Notes: a model not told the origin generated them from the sequence alone. Counted from the stretch's first letter, positions 33,131 through 44,260 are shown. The stretch is 64,000 nucleotides of DNA from Corydoras sp. C115 (GCA_019802505.1 JAFMOC010000519.1:1-64000); one strand, 5' to 3'. Program-made: numbers and translations.

Positions 33131-33791
33131 GGAGACCAGTAAGCAATGAATTAAAGTAATTGAGCTAATGGGAATAGGGCTTGAGCTAAGATGTGACTCA
33201 ATTATGAAACCAAGGTTATAAATGTAATATATATATATAATCTGTGCTTACAGATTTTAATGAATTATTGAATGACTTCAGGTTGTGACGACTTGTGATC
33301 CATTCTGTAAAGTCCCAGATCACCTTTAAATGGGGGTTTAGATGTCATGGCATCTACATGAGTGCATTCACCCCTCTAATGAACACTGTTTACTTATGAT
33401 CTAATCACTTAGGATGGTTGTTAAAACAAATAATAACAGGGTCATATTCAGTTTAAATAAACTTTCTTTTACCAATTTTGATGCATGACTGTATGACTGT
33501 GTTGAAACTTCATGATTTTCATACTGAATAAACAGTATTGAAAAGGGCATCCATGCTATCTATACATGGCGTTTACATAAGAATAGTTGAGTTGAGCATG
33601 AAAAATATTGAGTTGAGCATGAAAAAGTTCTTCCTATTAATCAAAAATGTAAGAATTCAATAGCACAGGTAATGTCTTTATTAGCTCACACTTTTTAAAA
33701 TTAATAATTAATGTGAATTAAATATTGTAATTACTATTATAATAATGTTTTGCAAAGATGAGCTTTAATAATAGTTTTGAATATGGTTTAG

Positions 33792-33965
33792 CACGAGCAA
33801 AGGGGGAAAACCTGGAGTATTCTAACGTTGGGGCAAAACAGAGAAACAAAAAGCAGAGGGAGGATGAAGTGCAGTATGGCGAGCTGGTGTTCGAAACTCC
33901 AGCCAAGCACAAGACAGGCAAGACTGTAAACCAAGAGGAATGTGTGTATTCTCATGTCCAGCAAG
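33792..33965 (+). CDS. Receptor copy 1: main cytoplasmic tail exon
   Basis: TATGGTTTAG acceptor (chosen because it alone gives phase 1) and GTAAAT donor, 174 bases. The product has three tyrosine motifs: NLEYSNV (ITIM spacing, also Y-x-N for Grb2-type SH2), EVQYGELVF (ITIM spacing) and ECVYSHV (Cys at -2, otherwise similar). The exon frame runs back to an ATG at 33758, but that stretch is upstream of the phase-compatible acceptor. Two clear ITIMs support an inhibitory role. Confidence 0.7.
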
Positions 33966-35636
33966 GTAAATAAGTCACACGCAGGATGCTTAATATTTAA
34001 TTTCCTTTGTGTTTGTATGACTTTACATGACTGCAGAACAAAAAAATTTATAACAAATAATACATTAAAATCTTGAGATCTTAAAATCTTTTTTTTTCTG
34101 GTAAAGGAAGTATGTACTGTAAGTATGTACGCATGCACCCACCCATCCACACACACGCTGCTTCGTACTTATTAAGCTAAATATGAAGCATAGTCCATAT
34201 GAAATTCATGAGAATGTATCAGTTTCGCCCCCAAATTATTATATATATATATAAAGGTTATATTGGAGTAAAAAAACTATTGCTGGAACATCTTATTTCT
34301 TACTACATTTGGTCATTTACTTTTGGTTATCTAGTAGTAATTAATGTAGTTATACACCATTCAGCCACATAACCACGTCTTCGTTTTTACATTCATTGTT
34401 TCTACTCCATTGTTAGATTAAATTTTCAGCTCCGCTTATCAAATTCTATAAGCAAAGGTAAATAAAAAAATACACTGTTATCCATTCATTTTGCTGGATA
34501 CTTTGTTGAGTTTTTTTTCTTAGTTTTTTAATGTTTAGGATGCCAATAGGACCAAAAGTCAGGCATTATTTAAATGATGCATTATTCACTGCACTGCATT
34601 GATATTTACAAATTAGTCATGTTTTAATGTTTGTTGCACTGGTCTGAGTAAAGTAAGAAATTTTTAACACCAAAGTGACTGCTTTACTGAGAACGGTTCC
34701 TGGTTAGACTGTTAAAGGATTCGAGAAGACTTTCACACATTGTCTATATTTTTATATGTACAGCACAAGCCAGTAAAAGGCTTCTGTTTAACAGTGTGGA
34801 CAGTAAGTCAGTAGGGCCTTAAAAATACTAACAAGACTGCTGTGGCTGTTTCGCTCAAATCAGCGCGGTACAAGCTTACGTACTGTTACCCTACTAGCAT
34901 ACCTGCAATGTTGTATATATCCATATGCATAAATAAAATCTCTGTAACTTGCTTATAGTCCAAGTTATTAAAAACAGGACAAAATAGTTTTCAGTGTAAC
35001 TAATAGATGAAAGTTTAATTATTATTATTTTTATTAATGTATATTAGGTTTCTTTATATTCACTCTTTCACCAGACATTATTTTATAGGAGAAATATGAC
35101 CCGGTTTATAGGATTGGAGTTAAATGGGTTTTATGAAGTATTCTATTGCTGGAAATCCAAGACATTTAACAACAGATCATACCCGTACCAAAAATTCCAG
35201 TAATCAGCACATATTTCCATAACCTGGATTTTAATTGTAAGCTATAAGTTATTAGTTTGCTTATTAACAAATCAAGTGAACTAGCAAAATAAATCTTAAA
35301 CAATTAGTTTCTTTATCATTTTAAAGTTTTTATGTAGTAATGTTTAACTATATAAAAATTAGTTATTTTTCCATTTAGACTTATATCATGCACATGTGAT
35401 TTCTCTTAGGTGCGTGTTATTTATTAATAGTTGCATACATTTGCATAAATCTGCAAAATGATTGTCTATTGTCTTCCCTCTGTATTATGTGTTATGTATT
35501 TTATTTTGTATATACTGATTTCTTTTTTCTATTATATTGTTTCTATTTTAATGACATCTCTTAATAGATATGTTAGATGTATCTTTTTAACTTTCTCAAT
35601 TACTGTCAATGCTGAGAATGGAAATTTATCCATTAT
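33966..35636 (+). other. Intron, nothing recognised
   Basis: AT-rich DNA with a short TA repeat near 34243-34255. The hydrophobic open frame at 35458-35712 is a low-complexity product of AT-rich sequence and has no exon signals. Confidence 0.45.
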
Positions 35637-36430
35637 GGGACCAATATTTGTTGAGCAATATCTTATAATGAATTCAGTGGCTTTATATTTACAGAACTCT
35701 GAGGCTGTATAAGTGTGGGTTCCCCAATGCGCATTTTAAACAGGATGGAGCACCACAAAAATTCTCGGTTTCGAATGTTGCAGTTAAAGTTTCACAAGAA
35801 CTTGGGCAGAATAATACTAGCAGGTTTTAACAACCGTATTAAAATCAAAATAATACTAGTCCACCACTCACTGACAGTACTGAGACACACTTATATTTAC
35901 AGGGCAATTTTGAGAAAATTGATCATTGACTTGATACATGTGTTTTTGGACTGGGGAGGAAACCGGCAAATAACCCAGAGGAAACCCGCGCAGAAGGGAG
36001 CCACACGGGAGAACATAAACAGGAAACTGGTGCAAAAACACCCAAATGGGGATTACATAAAGAACCGGGAAGTCCCAAAGCGCTGCAGAGGCGTAAAACC
36101 CAGGTGCTAACCCCACTGCAAACCACCAATGCCCGCGGGACCAATATCTAAAATACTTGAGATATCTTATAACAAATTCAGTGGTAACAATTTACAGAAA
36201 CCAAAAACACTCACACTGAGGCTGTATAAGGGTGCCCTAGGACCCACAATAACGCATTTTAAACAGGATCGCGTTATAAAAAATAATAAAGACAATCACA
36301 AAAAATTCCAGTTGGGGGGTTTCGAATGTTGCCCCTTAAAGTTCATAAGCCCTCCAGTGGACGGTTTAATGAATACTAGCATGGTCCTGTTTAACGCCCT
36401 TTCTTAGTATTAAAATACAAAATAATACAT
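35637..36430. repeat. Local duplication around a degraded SINE; low-quality sequence suspected
   Basis: The text from GGACCAATAT through AATTCAGTGG, TTTACAGAA, GAGGCTGTATAAG, AAACAGGAT and TTTCGAATGTTGC occurs at 35638-35800 and again, with many small insertions, at 36140-36340. Between them is a minus-oriented SINE (about 35880-36125) full of indels. Its density of small indels is unlike other repeats here. Confidence 0.5.
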
Positions 36431-37772
36431 ACGCAAAGCCCGGACCCTCCGGCTGCGAGGTCAGTACGTGATCAGATGGCCACTTTGCAGGGTTACGCCC
36501 ACGGGCGGCGTGGTCCGGAGGACACCCCCTGGCGACGTGGCGAAGCCCCCTGGCGCGTGGCGATCGGACGCCCCCCCTTGCTGGAAACTGGGCGGCTTGC
36601 GGCCCCTGGACTGGGCGGCGTGCGGCCCCTGCTGCTCGGGTTTGGGCGGCGTGCGGCCCCTGGACCTATGGGCGGCGTGCGGCCCCTGGACCTCGGGCTG
36701 GGCCGTGCGGCCCCTGGACCTCGGGCTGGGCGGCGTGCGGCAAATAAATTTGCTCGGGATGGGCGGCGTGATCCCCTTAATGAATTTCGGGATGGGCGGC
36801 GTGACGCCCCTGGGCTTCGGGATGGGCGCCGTGACGCCCAACGGACTTCGGGATGGGCGGCGTGACGCCCACGGACATGGGAAATGGTAGGAATGTGACA
36901 CGCATGCAAACAAATAATGGACACTCAGCGGATTATACGCAGGACCTCGGCGGGCACGCACGCTGGCAGGACCTTGGCGGGCACGCATGCTGGCATGACT
37001 TGTGGCACGCACGCTGGCATTAGCGGGCACGCAGGCTGCGCGGACCTATTTTGGGCGGACTTCCGGCGGGAGCTTGAAGCAGAACCTCGGCATCCACGCG
37101 CGCTTCATGACCTCGGCCGGCACCTCCGGCTTTCCTGAATACAAAACATTTATTGATGCAAGCCCAAACACAACGAATAGCATGTCGGACATGGGGATGA
37201 CAGACTGGTCAGACGACACATAGGAGGACGGGGGACACAAAACATTAGCGCACTCAGGCGGCGGCTTCCGGTACCGCTTCCCCTCGCATCCTACCCCAAA
37301 CGGACCGGCGCGGTGCGTCACGTGATGCCCCGCAGTCCATGTTCATGTCTCCGTGACTGCGCTGCGCCCGCTGCGGCTTGGAGCCCACCGTCGCCGCGCT
37401 GATCTCTCTTCGCCTTAACAAACCGGACTGGACCCTCCGTTGAATGTCAGTGTTGCGGAGGGTGTGTACGGGAGAATGTGCCCATACAGGTAAGGTTCGC
37501 CCGCCTCGTCATCAAAATCTGGACAATGTCCCTTTTTCCTCTGCGGAGCGTAAAACCTACCCTAATCCTTCTCATCGGAGTCGCTCCACTCCGCCATGAC
37601 GATGTTTGAGCCTTCCCCCGGCTCCGGGAGGGCATAACAACGCACTCGCGGAAACGGCGGAGCGCGCCGCGAGTACGAGGCTATACCCCCCCCCAAAGAA
37701 AAATTAAAAAACGTTCCTCCCGAGCAGTTGTCTGGGCTGCCTGGACTCCCAAAACATCTGGCGCGTCTTTTC
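36431..37772. mobile_element. GC-rich minisatellite interior of a short LTR element
   Basis: Units with the core GGGCGGCGTGCGGCCCCTGG repeat about ten times at 36490-36870. A second array around GGCGGGCACGCACGCTGGCA repeats at about 36940-37035. A C-run after GCTATA (37681-37697) resembles the LTR/polypurine junction of sister elements. The segment next to the LTR at 37773 has the leader shared with 3175-3706. Open frames here reflect repetition. No gag-pol is present. Confidence 0.5.
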
Positions 37773-38055
37773 TGTCACGTTCTGGGATCTAATTCTGCGC
37801 AAATATACTCTGAGAGCCGCGGCGCTCTAACGCGCAGAAGGGTGCCAGGCACGCTAGAACTAAACAGGAATATTTATTACTGGTGCAAAAACACCACACA
37901 AACAGGTACTAAAGGACAAGGTGACAGTAAACACACAAAGACGCGCACGGAAGCGTAAAACCCAGGTCCCAGGATGGATTTTTGGCATGTCACAGAGACA
38001 GCTAATTAACAAACTTGCAGTGCAAGTGAACGGTCGGGGGGTGCCCTAGGAGTTC
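37773..38055 (-). mobile_element. LTR, truncated and mixed with other sequence
   Basis: Starts TGTCACGTTCTGG and shares GCGCTCTAACGCGCAGAAGG, GTGCCAGGCACG and the TATTTATTAC polyadenylation complement with the LTR at 12566-12947. From about 37970 the LTR pieces (GACAGCTAATTAAC, GTGCCCTAGG) alternate with pieces of the transposon sequence found intact at 38999-39110. Confidence 0.5.
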
Positions 38056-39130
38056 AAAATGTTTTTATACAAAACACCCACAGAAAGTAATGTAACCAAT
38101 CAAATTAGTTAGCACGGATATGCTTCATAATACTGGTGAATGACGTTGTGGTGCTATTAGAGCAATATTTAATATTTTGTGTGACTTCCATGAGCTTGAA
38201 GGACTGCATCCATGCGGTTCGACAATGATTCATACAATTTATTGATGAAGCAGGAATAGCAACGAATGCAATCTTTACATGCCTCCCAGAAATCTGATTC
38301 TTTGGTTTTTTCTCCAAGCTTCCTCTTTCATTACCCCAAACATGCTCAATGATTCATGTCTGGTGACTGGGTGCCAGTCCTGGAGCAAACCTTGATCTTC
38401 TTTGCCTTGAGGAACTTTGATGTAAGATCATTTGAGATGGGCACCATCCTCTGCTTTGACCCCTTTTATGATTGGGAATTTGTAAAATCAATGCTAATAC
38501 TTTTGATATTTTAGGCTATGATATTGCCTTCCACCTTGTTTCGCACACCCCATACTGAATGTAACCCCAGACCATGAACTGTTTTTTTCTGGATCTTGAA
38601 TCCATACGGGCTCCAGTAGGTCTACTGCAGTTTTTGAGGTGGCTGTGGTGTACATTCTCTGAGATTCATCTGAAATCCACCTTTCTGTCCTTTCCATCCG
38701 TTTGAAGGCTGTGGGCCTTAAATGCCACGTTTTTGTTTTTTTTAAGATGTGATTATATTAGTGCTGGCTTTTTGATTTTAATTTGTTTTAATTAGCCAGT
38801 AAACTTATTTGCTTAATTTGTACTGTTTTTCTTTCACGTTTTTTAGTTGTGTTTTATTCTGCATTAACAATTTTCAAAAAAATATCCAGTCTTTCAAAGT
38901 TTTTTTTTTAATTCTTTGTACTTGACGCTGAGACACATTAAAGGTGCCAGCCACCTCTGCAGTGGATTTGGTCTTCAGCATCTTGATAATCAAAGCTTTG
39001 GTCGCAGGATGGCTTTTTGGCATGTTGTCAGAGGTCTAGTTGCAGTGCAAGTGAAGGTCTGGGGTGCTGGAGTTCTTTTTATACACACCCACTAATTAAC
39101 CAATCAATTAGTGAGCACAGGTGAGGCTGT
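38056..39130 (-). pseudogene. Tc1/mariner-like transposase remains
   Basis: Minus-strand broken frames near 38330-38420 read TRHESLSMFGVMKEEAWRK in place of a catalytic-Glu block. Further remains occur at 38480-38700 and 38930-39010, followed by an end-like region to 39130. Numerous stops and frameshifts. About 38733-38885 is a diverged duplicate of 39479-39610 lying inside the element. Confidence 0.55.
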
Positions 39131-40400
39131 AAACTAGGATTGGGTGCATTATATGATAAGGCGACAAAACTTTTGTCTTGCCAAAATCTGCCTTTCTGTG
39201 TTCATTAAATGATCAATATTTCTGCAGTGAATCAAATTTATTTTCGTAAATTAAATCTCATTTGGGAGGGTTTCAGCTTTCATATGAGTCATTTCTAAAA
39301 CCAATGGATGAATTTAAAGTCAGGCTATAAGCTTTTGTTTCCACAACATGGATAAGCGACAGAACTTATGTCAGGGACTGTACAGGTTGCAGAACTATTG
39401 AAACCCTTTCTCACGTTTCCTTTTAAACATCAGACATGAATTAAAAACACATTTGCCTTTGAATGAACAGTAATTGTTGGCCTTTAAGATGTGATTATAT
39501 TATGTCTTTTTGATTTTAATTTGTTTTAATTAGCCAGTAAACTTATTTGCTTAATTTGTACTGTTTTTCTTTCATTCTTATTGTGTTTTATTTAGCATTA
39601 ACAATTAATTCTAAAATTATATTGTGGAACTTTGTTAAGCTATTATATTTTAAGTACATTTTATGTATTTGTAATTTAAAGTTGTTGTTTTTTTTTCATA
39701 TAAAAGCACTTTAAGTTTATACTTAAAGCTTATATTTAATCATAATCTTATCATGTCTGTGAGTTAAATAAAAGATCAACATATTTAACAAATTATAGAC
39801 TGTTTTTATTTTACATGATGAAGCACATTTAAATAAATCACATGGTTGTAAGTGATTTATTTATACAGCACGTTTCACTATAGCACATAAAAGCAACATT
39901 ACAAACAGTATCACTAAAGCCTAAACATCCAATCATTGATCAGCTCAAAGTTTTTAATATGTGATAAAGCAAAATATTTTATAGAGTACTTTATAAGTGT
40001 TCATTGTAATAGAAGCTGAAGTACATCACATGCATCAAATTGTTAAAGCAGCATTAGTAGCAGACCTTAGATAGCATATAGTCAATTAAAGCCTTGTTAA
40101 TCATCCTTCTGTTTGTCAGCCTATCGTTCAAAGTATGGCTTTATAATTAAAGTTTAATGATCACATAACCAAGCCTAATATATGGATTTATTTTCTTAAT
40201 CATAGGCTCTATAACATGTGGAAGTAAATCTTTAGACAGATACATGTATCTGATGGGATAATGTGAGACATTAATTGTCACAATATGCCTCAGTTCAAGC
40301 GTGCAGAGAGAACACAATTGGGCTGGAAAACTATGTTTTATAAACATAGGATCTGTATTTTTTACCTGTAAATTTCTAATATCTCTCTAAGAATGAGGTG
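39131..40400. other. Intron DNA without recognised genes
   Basis: AT-rich. 39479-39610 is the source or copy of the segment at 38733-38885. Nothing else is recognised. Confidence 0.45.
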
Positions 40401-40408
40401 ATTAGTGG

Positions 40409-40786
40409 AACGGTGGTGGAGTGGTTAGTACATCCGCCTCTCAGCACTACTGTAGGGATCTAGGTTTGAATCCTGACCTGGGTGAAACCGAACTGGTTTC
40501 AGTGTTCTCCCCGTGCCCTTGTGGTTTTCAGTCGGGTTCTCCTGTTTCCTCCCACAAAACAAAAACATGGATTCAAGGTAAACTGGCTGTTCTAAATTGC
40601 CTCTATCTAAATGGCACATGTATGTGTGTGTGTGTGAGAGAGTGCCCTGCGATGCATTGCTGCCCGGTCCTGGGTGTATCTGCCCAGTATCTGTGTATCT
40701 GCAAAATTTCTTCACTTAACGGACATGGGGAACCCCCCGTCCCCCAACCTAGTAGAGGATAAAGCAGAAGGTAATTAGATGAGATG
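40409..40786 (+). mobile_element. Diverged SINE
   Basis: A plus-strand relative with altered head (GGTGGTGGAGTGGTTAGTAC), the central TTTCCTCCCAC block and AGAGGATAAAGCAGAAGG near the end. A duplicated phrase (TCTGCCCAGTATCTGTGTATCTGC) lies at 40679. Confidence 0.65.
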
Positions 40787-40990
40787 AAACAGTGGCTTTA
40801 AGTATTTTAAAACATTTAAATATATTTTGCTGCCTTTGAAAATTACGGTGAACACTGATGGCTGAATGAATTCTGTCTTAATAGTTTCTTAAAAAGTATT
40901 TGAAAATAGGTAAGTTAATATTCCTTTTTTATAAATTCTAGCAAGGTCAGCAAAAACTTGTGTACTTACTCTCATACTTACTCTGTGCAG

Positions 40991-41085
40991 AACAGAAAGA
41001 GGAACTATATGCAACCATGCAGGCTTTTGAAAAAATAAGAGAGACAGGAAAAAAAACACCATGGTATTTGTTTGGTTTAATATAA
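40991..41085 (+). CDS. Receptor copy 1: last coding exon
   Basis: CTCTGTGCAG acceptor. Phase 1 entry gives EQKEELYATMQAFEKIRETG, then KKTPWYLFGLI and stop TAA at 41083-41085. LYATM is a fifth tail tyrosine, with Glu at -2 and Met at +3, so not a canonical ITIM. The match of phase and the tail-like composition support it. A possible internal donor (ATG|GTATTT) could lead to further exons, but I found none convincing. A SINE starts ten bases after the stop. Confidence 0.6.
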
Positions 41086-41095
41086 ATGATCACAG

Positions 41096-41427
41096 GGTGG
41101 CACGGTGGCTTAGTGGTTAGCACGTTCGCCTTTCAGCACTAGAAATTCCCGGGTCGAATCCCCATCTGGGTGGAGTTTCCATGTTCTCCCCGTGTCTGCG
41201 TGGGTTTCCTCTGGGTTCTCCGGTTTCCTCCCACAGCCCAAAAACATGGATCAAGTCCCAAATAGAGTGTGTATGCGTGCGTGTCTGTGTGAGTGAGTGT
41301 GTGCCCAGCGATAGATTGGCGCCCTGTCCTGGGTGTATCTGCCCAGCGCCCGAAACGTTCTCCCCTGGATGGGCATGGGGAACTCCACCGCGACCCTAAT
41401 ATAGGATAAAGTGGAAGATAATGAATG
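41096..41427 (+). mobile_element. SINE in the putative 3' UTR
   Basis: A full-length plus-strand SINE with A box TGGCTTAGTGG, B-box-like GGGTCGAATCC and AATGA tail. AATGATCACAG is duplicated at 41085-41095 and 41428-41438, so the left duplication includes the last base of the stop codon. Confidence 0.85.
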
Positions 41428-41546
41428 AATGATCACAGCACAGTACAAATGACATTACTTACATGGCTTATTAGAAACCAAGTAGACTACATCAGATCAC
41501 AAGTTTAACATTCCTATCTAATTAAAATGCTCTGAAGCCATTACTG

Positions 41547-41944
41547 TGTCACGCAGCCTACCTCCGAGCATATGGAATCCATTTCCCACGATGCACTCAC
41601 ACAGGAACTCTCCAATGCCATGCCCCTTCCACGCTCGGGTTCTCCGGAATGGTGATTGCTTGCACCTGAACCCTTGTCTATATATACTTCCGGTTCCTTA
41701 TGTTACTTTGTGAAGTATTGTTTTCCCGTGGGACTTTCTGAGCGTACTATATATCTGATTTACTCCGGTTGCTGTTTTCTCTGCCTGTTTTTTCCCGACT
41801 ACTCTCTTGGATAGCCCTTTGGTTTTGACGCACTCTCGACCTGTTTATGCCTGACTACTCTTCTGGTATTGCCCTTTTGGTTTTGACGTTAATAAACGTT
41901 AATTCTGCTTACATCGTTTATTCTTTGTGCGCAACCGCATTACA
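41547..41944 (+). mobile_element. Solo LTR, 398 bp
   Basis: Starts TGTCACGCAGCC and ends CCGCATTACA. It contains a TATA box (CTATATATAC near 41678) and AATAAA near 41890. Flanks TACTG and TGCTG match at four of five bases. It may supply a polyadenylation signal for the receptor transcript. Confidence 0.7.
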
Positions 41945-42087
41945 TGCTGTTGTATCCAAACTGAGTAAATGATAAAAAGTCAAAAAGGTTAAAACATTGT
42001 AATCAAGAAGCAAATAAAGTTAACACACTGCAGCATGAGATCCTAGTACTAATCAAGTTTAACCTGAGCTCTGCATCTGTATCTATA

Positions 42088-42965
42088 ATCCAGTGCTTCT
42101 CAAATAGTGGGGCGCGCCCCCCTGGGGGGGCGCAGGGCGGTGCATGGGGGCGCATAACAAAAAAATCACAGAGCAAGTGATATTAAGTGTACTGAACAAA
42201 CCCTCAAGAGACAACACGGAAAAATATTTAACAGAGATGAGGAGAGAAAGGCGGGAAGAGACGAAGATAACGAGAGCAACAAAAGTCAACCGAAAGCTAA
42301 ATGTCGAAGCGTATGTAGCGCCTGGCTTCACTGTAACTGTAACTTCACTGTAACTGAGGTGGGAGGCGAAGAAAGACCGGTGTGTCCTCTGTGTCTTCAA
42401 ATGTTGACAGTGGACAGCGTGAAGCCACATAAATGAAGGCGTCACTTAAAGACATTACACCCCGATCACACTGAAAAGCCACTTGAGTTTTTAAATCGTA
42501 AACGTGACACGTAGAGCCAGCAAATTTTAACGCTTTATGAAAGCTACTTCAGAAAAGCTGTGCTGCAAAACGGACGCGTTGGAGACATTAGTTCTGACTT
42601 CCTCAGAAAAAAAAAAAAAAAAATGAGTCAATCTAAATGCCCATAGACCCAGGACAGGGCGCCAATCCAACACATTCACTTGTTCTAAGTTGATCAAATA
42701 TTTCTTTTCTTTATCGCTTAACTAAGGATACATTGTTTTAAAAGAGGTGTACTTAACAAATTTATAGACAACTATAGACTAACAATACTAATTCATAGAC
42801 TAACAAATACTAAAAATAATTTATCCCATTTTTGATAAATTTGGGGGGATAAATCATGTGTGTGTGGGGGGGGGGTGAGGTGAGTGTGTGTGGGGGGGGC
42901 GCAAAATGTTTTCTTCTTCCTAGGGGGGGCTTAACATAAAATAATTGAGAATCACTTCTATAATC
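42088..42965 (+). mobile_element. Deleted hAT element
   Basis: Left end CAGTGCTTCTCAAATAGTGG and right end (complement GTGATTCTCAATTATTTTA) are partial inverted repeats of hAT type. A transposase N-terminal remnant is inside, then a poly-A run (42604-42623), a short SINE piece and a T/G-rich stretch. Confidence 0.6.
42180..42535 (+). pseudogene. BED zinc finger remnant of ZBED5/SCAND3-like hAT transposase
   Basis: RKLNVEAYVAPGFT resembles the usual lead-in. After a frame change near 42355, EERPVCPLCLQMLTVDSVKP followed by a stop, then RRHLKTLHPDH, gives the C-x2-C and H-x4-H pairs of a BED finger. One stop and one frameshift disable it; the catalytic domain is absent. Confidence 0.65.
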
Positions 42966-42994
42966 AAATGCTTGTTTTATTTATTTTCATGGTT

Positions 42995-43290
42995 TGCACT
43001 TTAGCTTAGTGGTTTTCCTGTTTGCCTCAGCATCAGGTTTGAATCCCAATCTGGTTGGAGTTTCCATATTCTCTTCGTGTCTGTATGGGGTTTCTCTGTG
43101 TTCTCCGGTTTCCTCCCACAGTCCAAGAATATGGAGTAAATTGGCTCCAAATTGCCCCCATATAGTGTGTGAGTGTGATGGGTTGGCACCCTGTCCTGGG
43201 TGAGTGCATCTGAAACGTTCTACACTGGATTGACAAGGGGAACCCTAGTCTCTAGTATCAGACTAAGTAGAAGATATTGAGATTGAATAA
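42995..43290 (+). mobile_element. Diverged SINE
   Basis: Plus-strand remnants: TTTAGCTTAGTGG (A-box-like), GGTTTGAATCC (B-box-like), TTTCCTCCCACAGTCCAAGA and GGTTGGCACCCTGTCC. Several deletions. Confidence 0.6.
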
Positions 43291-44260
43291 AAAATATAAT
43301 TAAAAGAAAGTATGATTTTAGATCAGAAGATATAATTTCCTTAAAATAGACAAAAATAACAGAACCAGTTGTTTCAAATGCATTTACACACAACTGATAG
43401 TAAGCTGTAAACCATTTAAAATGCAGCAAAGGTTAGCAGATCATGGTGGCATTAGAAAACATTACATTTCCTACAGGTGTTTTAACATGAAAGTAAATGT
43501 GTTTTTACCTGAAAGGAGAAGTTAGTCAGGCCATTTCCAGTTAAACATTTCTACATTAATCACAGATGGTCTAAAACTTTTATCGAACACACACAACGAT
43601 ACATCATTTGTTATTCACAAATTGAAATGTTAATTTTAAGTTATTTGAAAACAGAATTAGTATGTGATGCTTACATGTAAAACAAATCTATAATTTTATA
43701 TCCTACATATACATAAGATTGCAGTCTTATGTCTGTCTTTTTCCAATTTTGATGGTAACCCACATTTATTCACTTAACTATAATAATTTTCTTATAAAGT
43801 CCAGGGAAACAAAAAGAAAACTAAAGATCTGTTGGTGGATTTCTGTCTGTCGGCCAGTCACCTTCACCCAACAACAGTGAACATTCAGAGAATGGACATT
43901 GTAGTGGTGGGTAATCAGGATTTAATCTGGATTTTGTGAATGTTATTTTTCTAACTAATATTGCAATTTTATGAGGTTATTGTTGGGGAATTTTTATGCG
44001 TGGCTACATGAGTGTAACTAGGTGGGTAGGAATAAGGACCGGAGACAGGATTTCACAGTAAATATAGGCGCACACACCCATCAGGTGGACCCTGTGTCTG
44101 ATTGTTTATTATTTCTGATTAAAGTTCTTTGCCGGCTCTTCTCTGACGGCTCCGTTTTTAACACCCAGTACTGCTGCGCTCCTGCTATGAGTTATCTATC
44201 TGTGTTACAACTACCAACAAAAATAAGATGATTATTAGCCATAAAATTGTTATTAACAGG
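43291..44260. other. Unassigned DNA downstream of the receptor
   Basis: Mostly AT-rich. 44005-44215 is GC-richer, begins GTGTAACTAGG and ends TGTGTTACA, so it may be a small LTR remnant, but no target duplication is evident. An acceptor-like CCAG at 43815 followed by an open stretch to about 43940 was considered as an extra exon. Confidence 0.35.

Larger units (their letters stand above)
31410..33791 (+). other. Intron between tail exons
   Basis: Contains an L2-like LINE 3' fragment (about 31475-31750), a minus-strand SINE (32361-32716) and a further minus-strand LINE fragment (32740-33130). The rest is AT-rich. No other exon was recognised. Confidence 0.5.
5701..41085 (+). other. Gene span: CD2/SLAM-like inhibitory Ig receptor, copy 1
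   Basis: Seven firmly joined coding exons plus a stalk exon: 5701-5746, 10572-10868, 15196-15450, 15713-15784, 31151-31252, 31335-31409, 33792-33965, 40991-41085. All internal junctions are phase 1, as usual in Ig-superfamily genes. The product would be about 370 residues: signal peptide, V-like Ig domain without the standard disulphide, C2 domain with four cysteines, short stalk, one transmembrane helix and a tail with five tyrosines. The domain order and the C2 opening (PVSSV, then paired cysteines) fit the fish CD2/CD48/SLAM-like family. Three tail motifs match ITIM spacing (LVYAHI, LEYSNV, VQYGEL) and none has the Thr of an ITSM. It probably acts at the surface of leukocytes and recruits SH2 phosphatases. 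The ligand is unknown. The 35-kb span is due to transposons in introns. Confidence 0.75.

Noticed and set aside
35458..35712. 84-codon hydrophobic frame resembling a membrane protein
   Set aside because: AT-rich codons (Ile/Phe/Tyr/Leu) produce this by chance; no splice sites and no family resemblance.
36461..37030. 189-codon minus-strand frame and matching plus frames
   Set aside because: Lies in a minisatellite; open frames in several registers are explained by the repeat.
43816..43945. Possible additional terminal exon of the receptor
   Set aside because: Acceptor is weak, the phase needed does not match the 40991 exon without inventing a donor, and the peptide has no tail motif.
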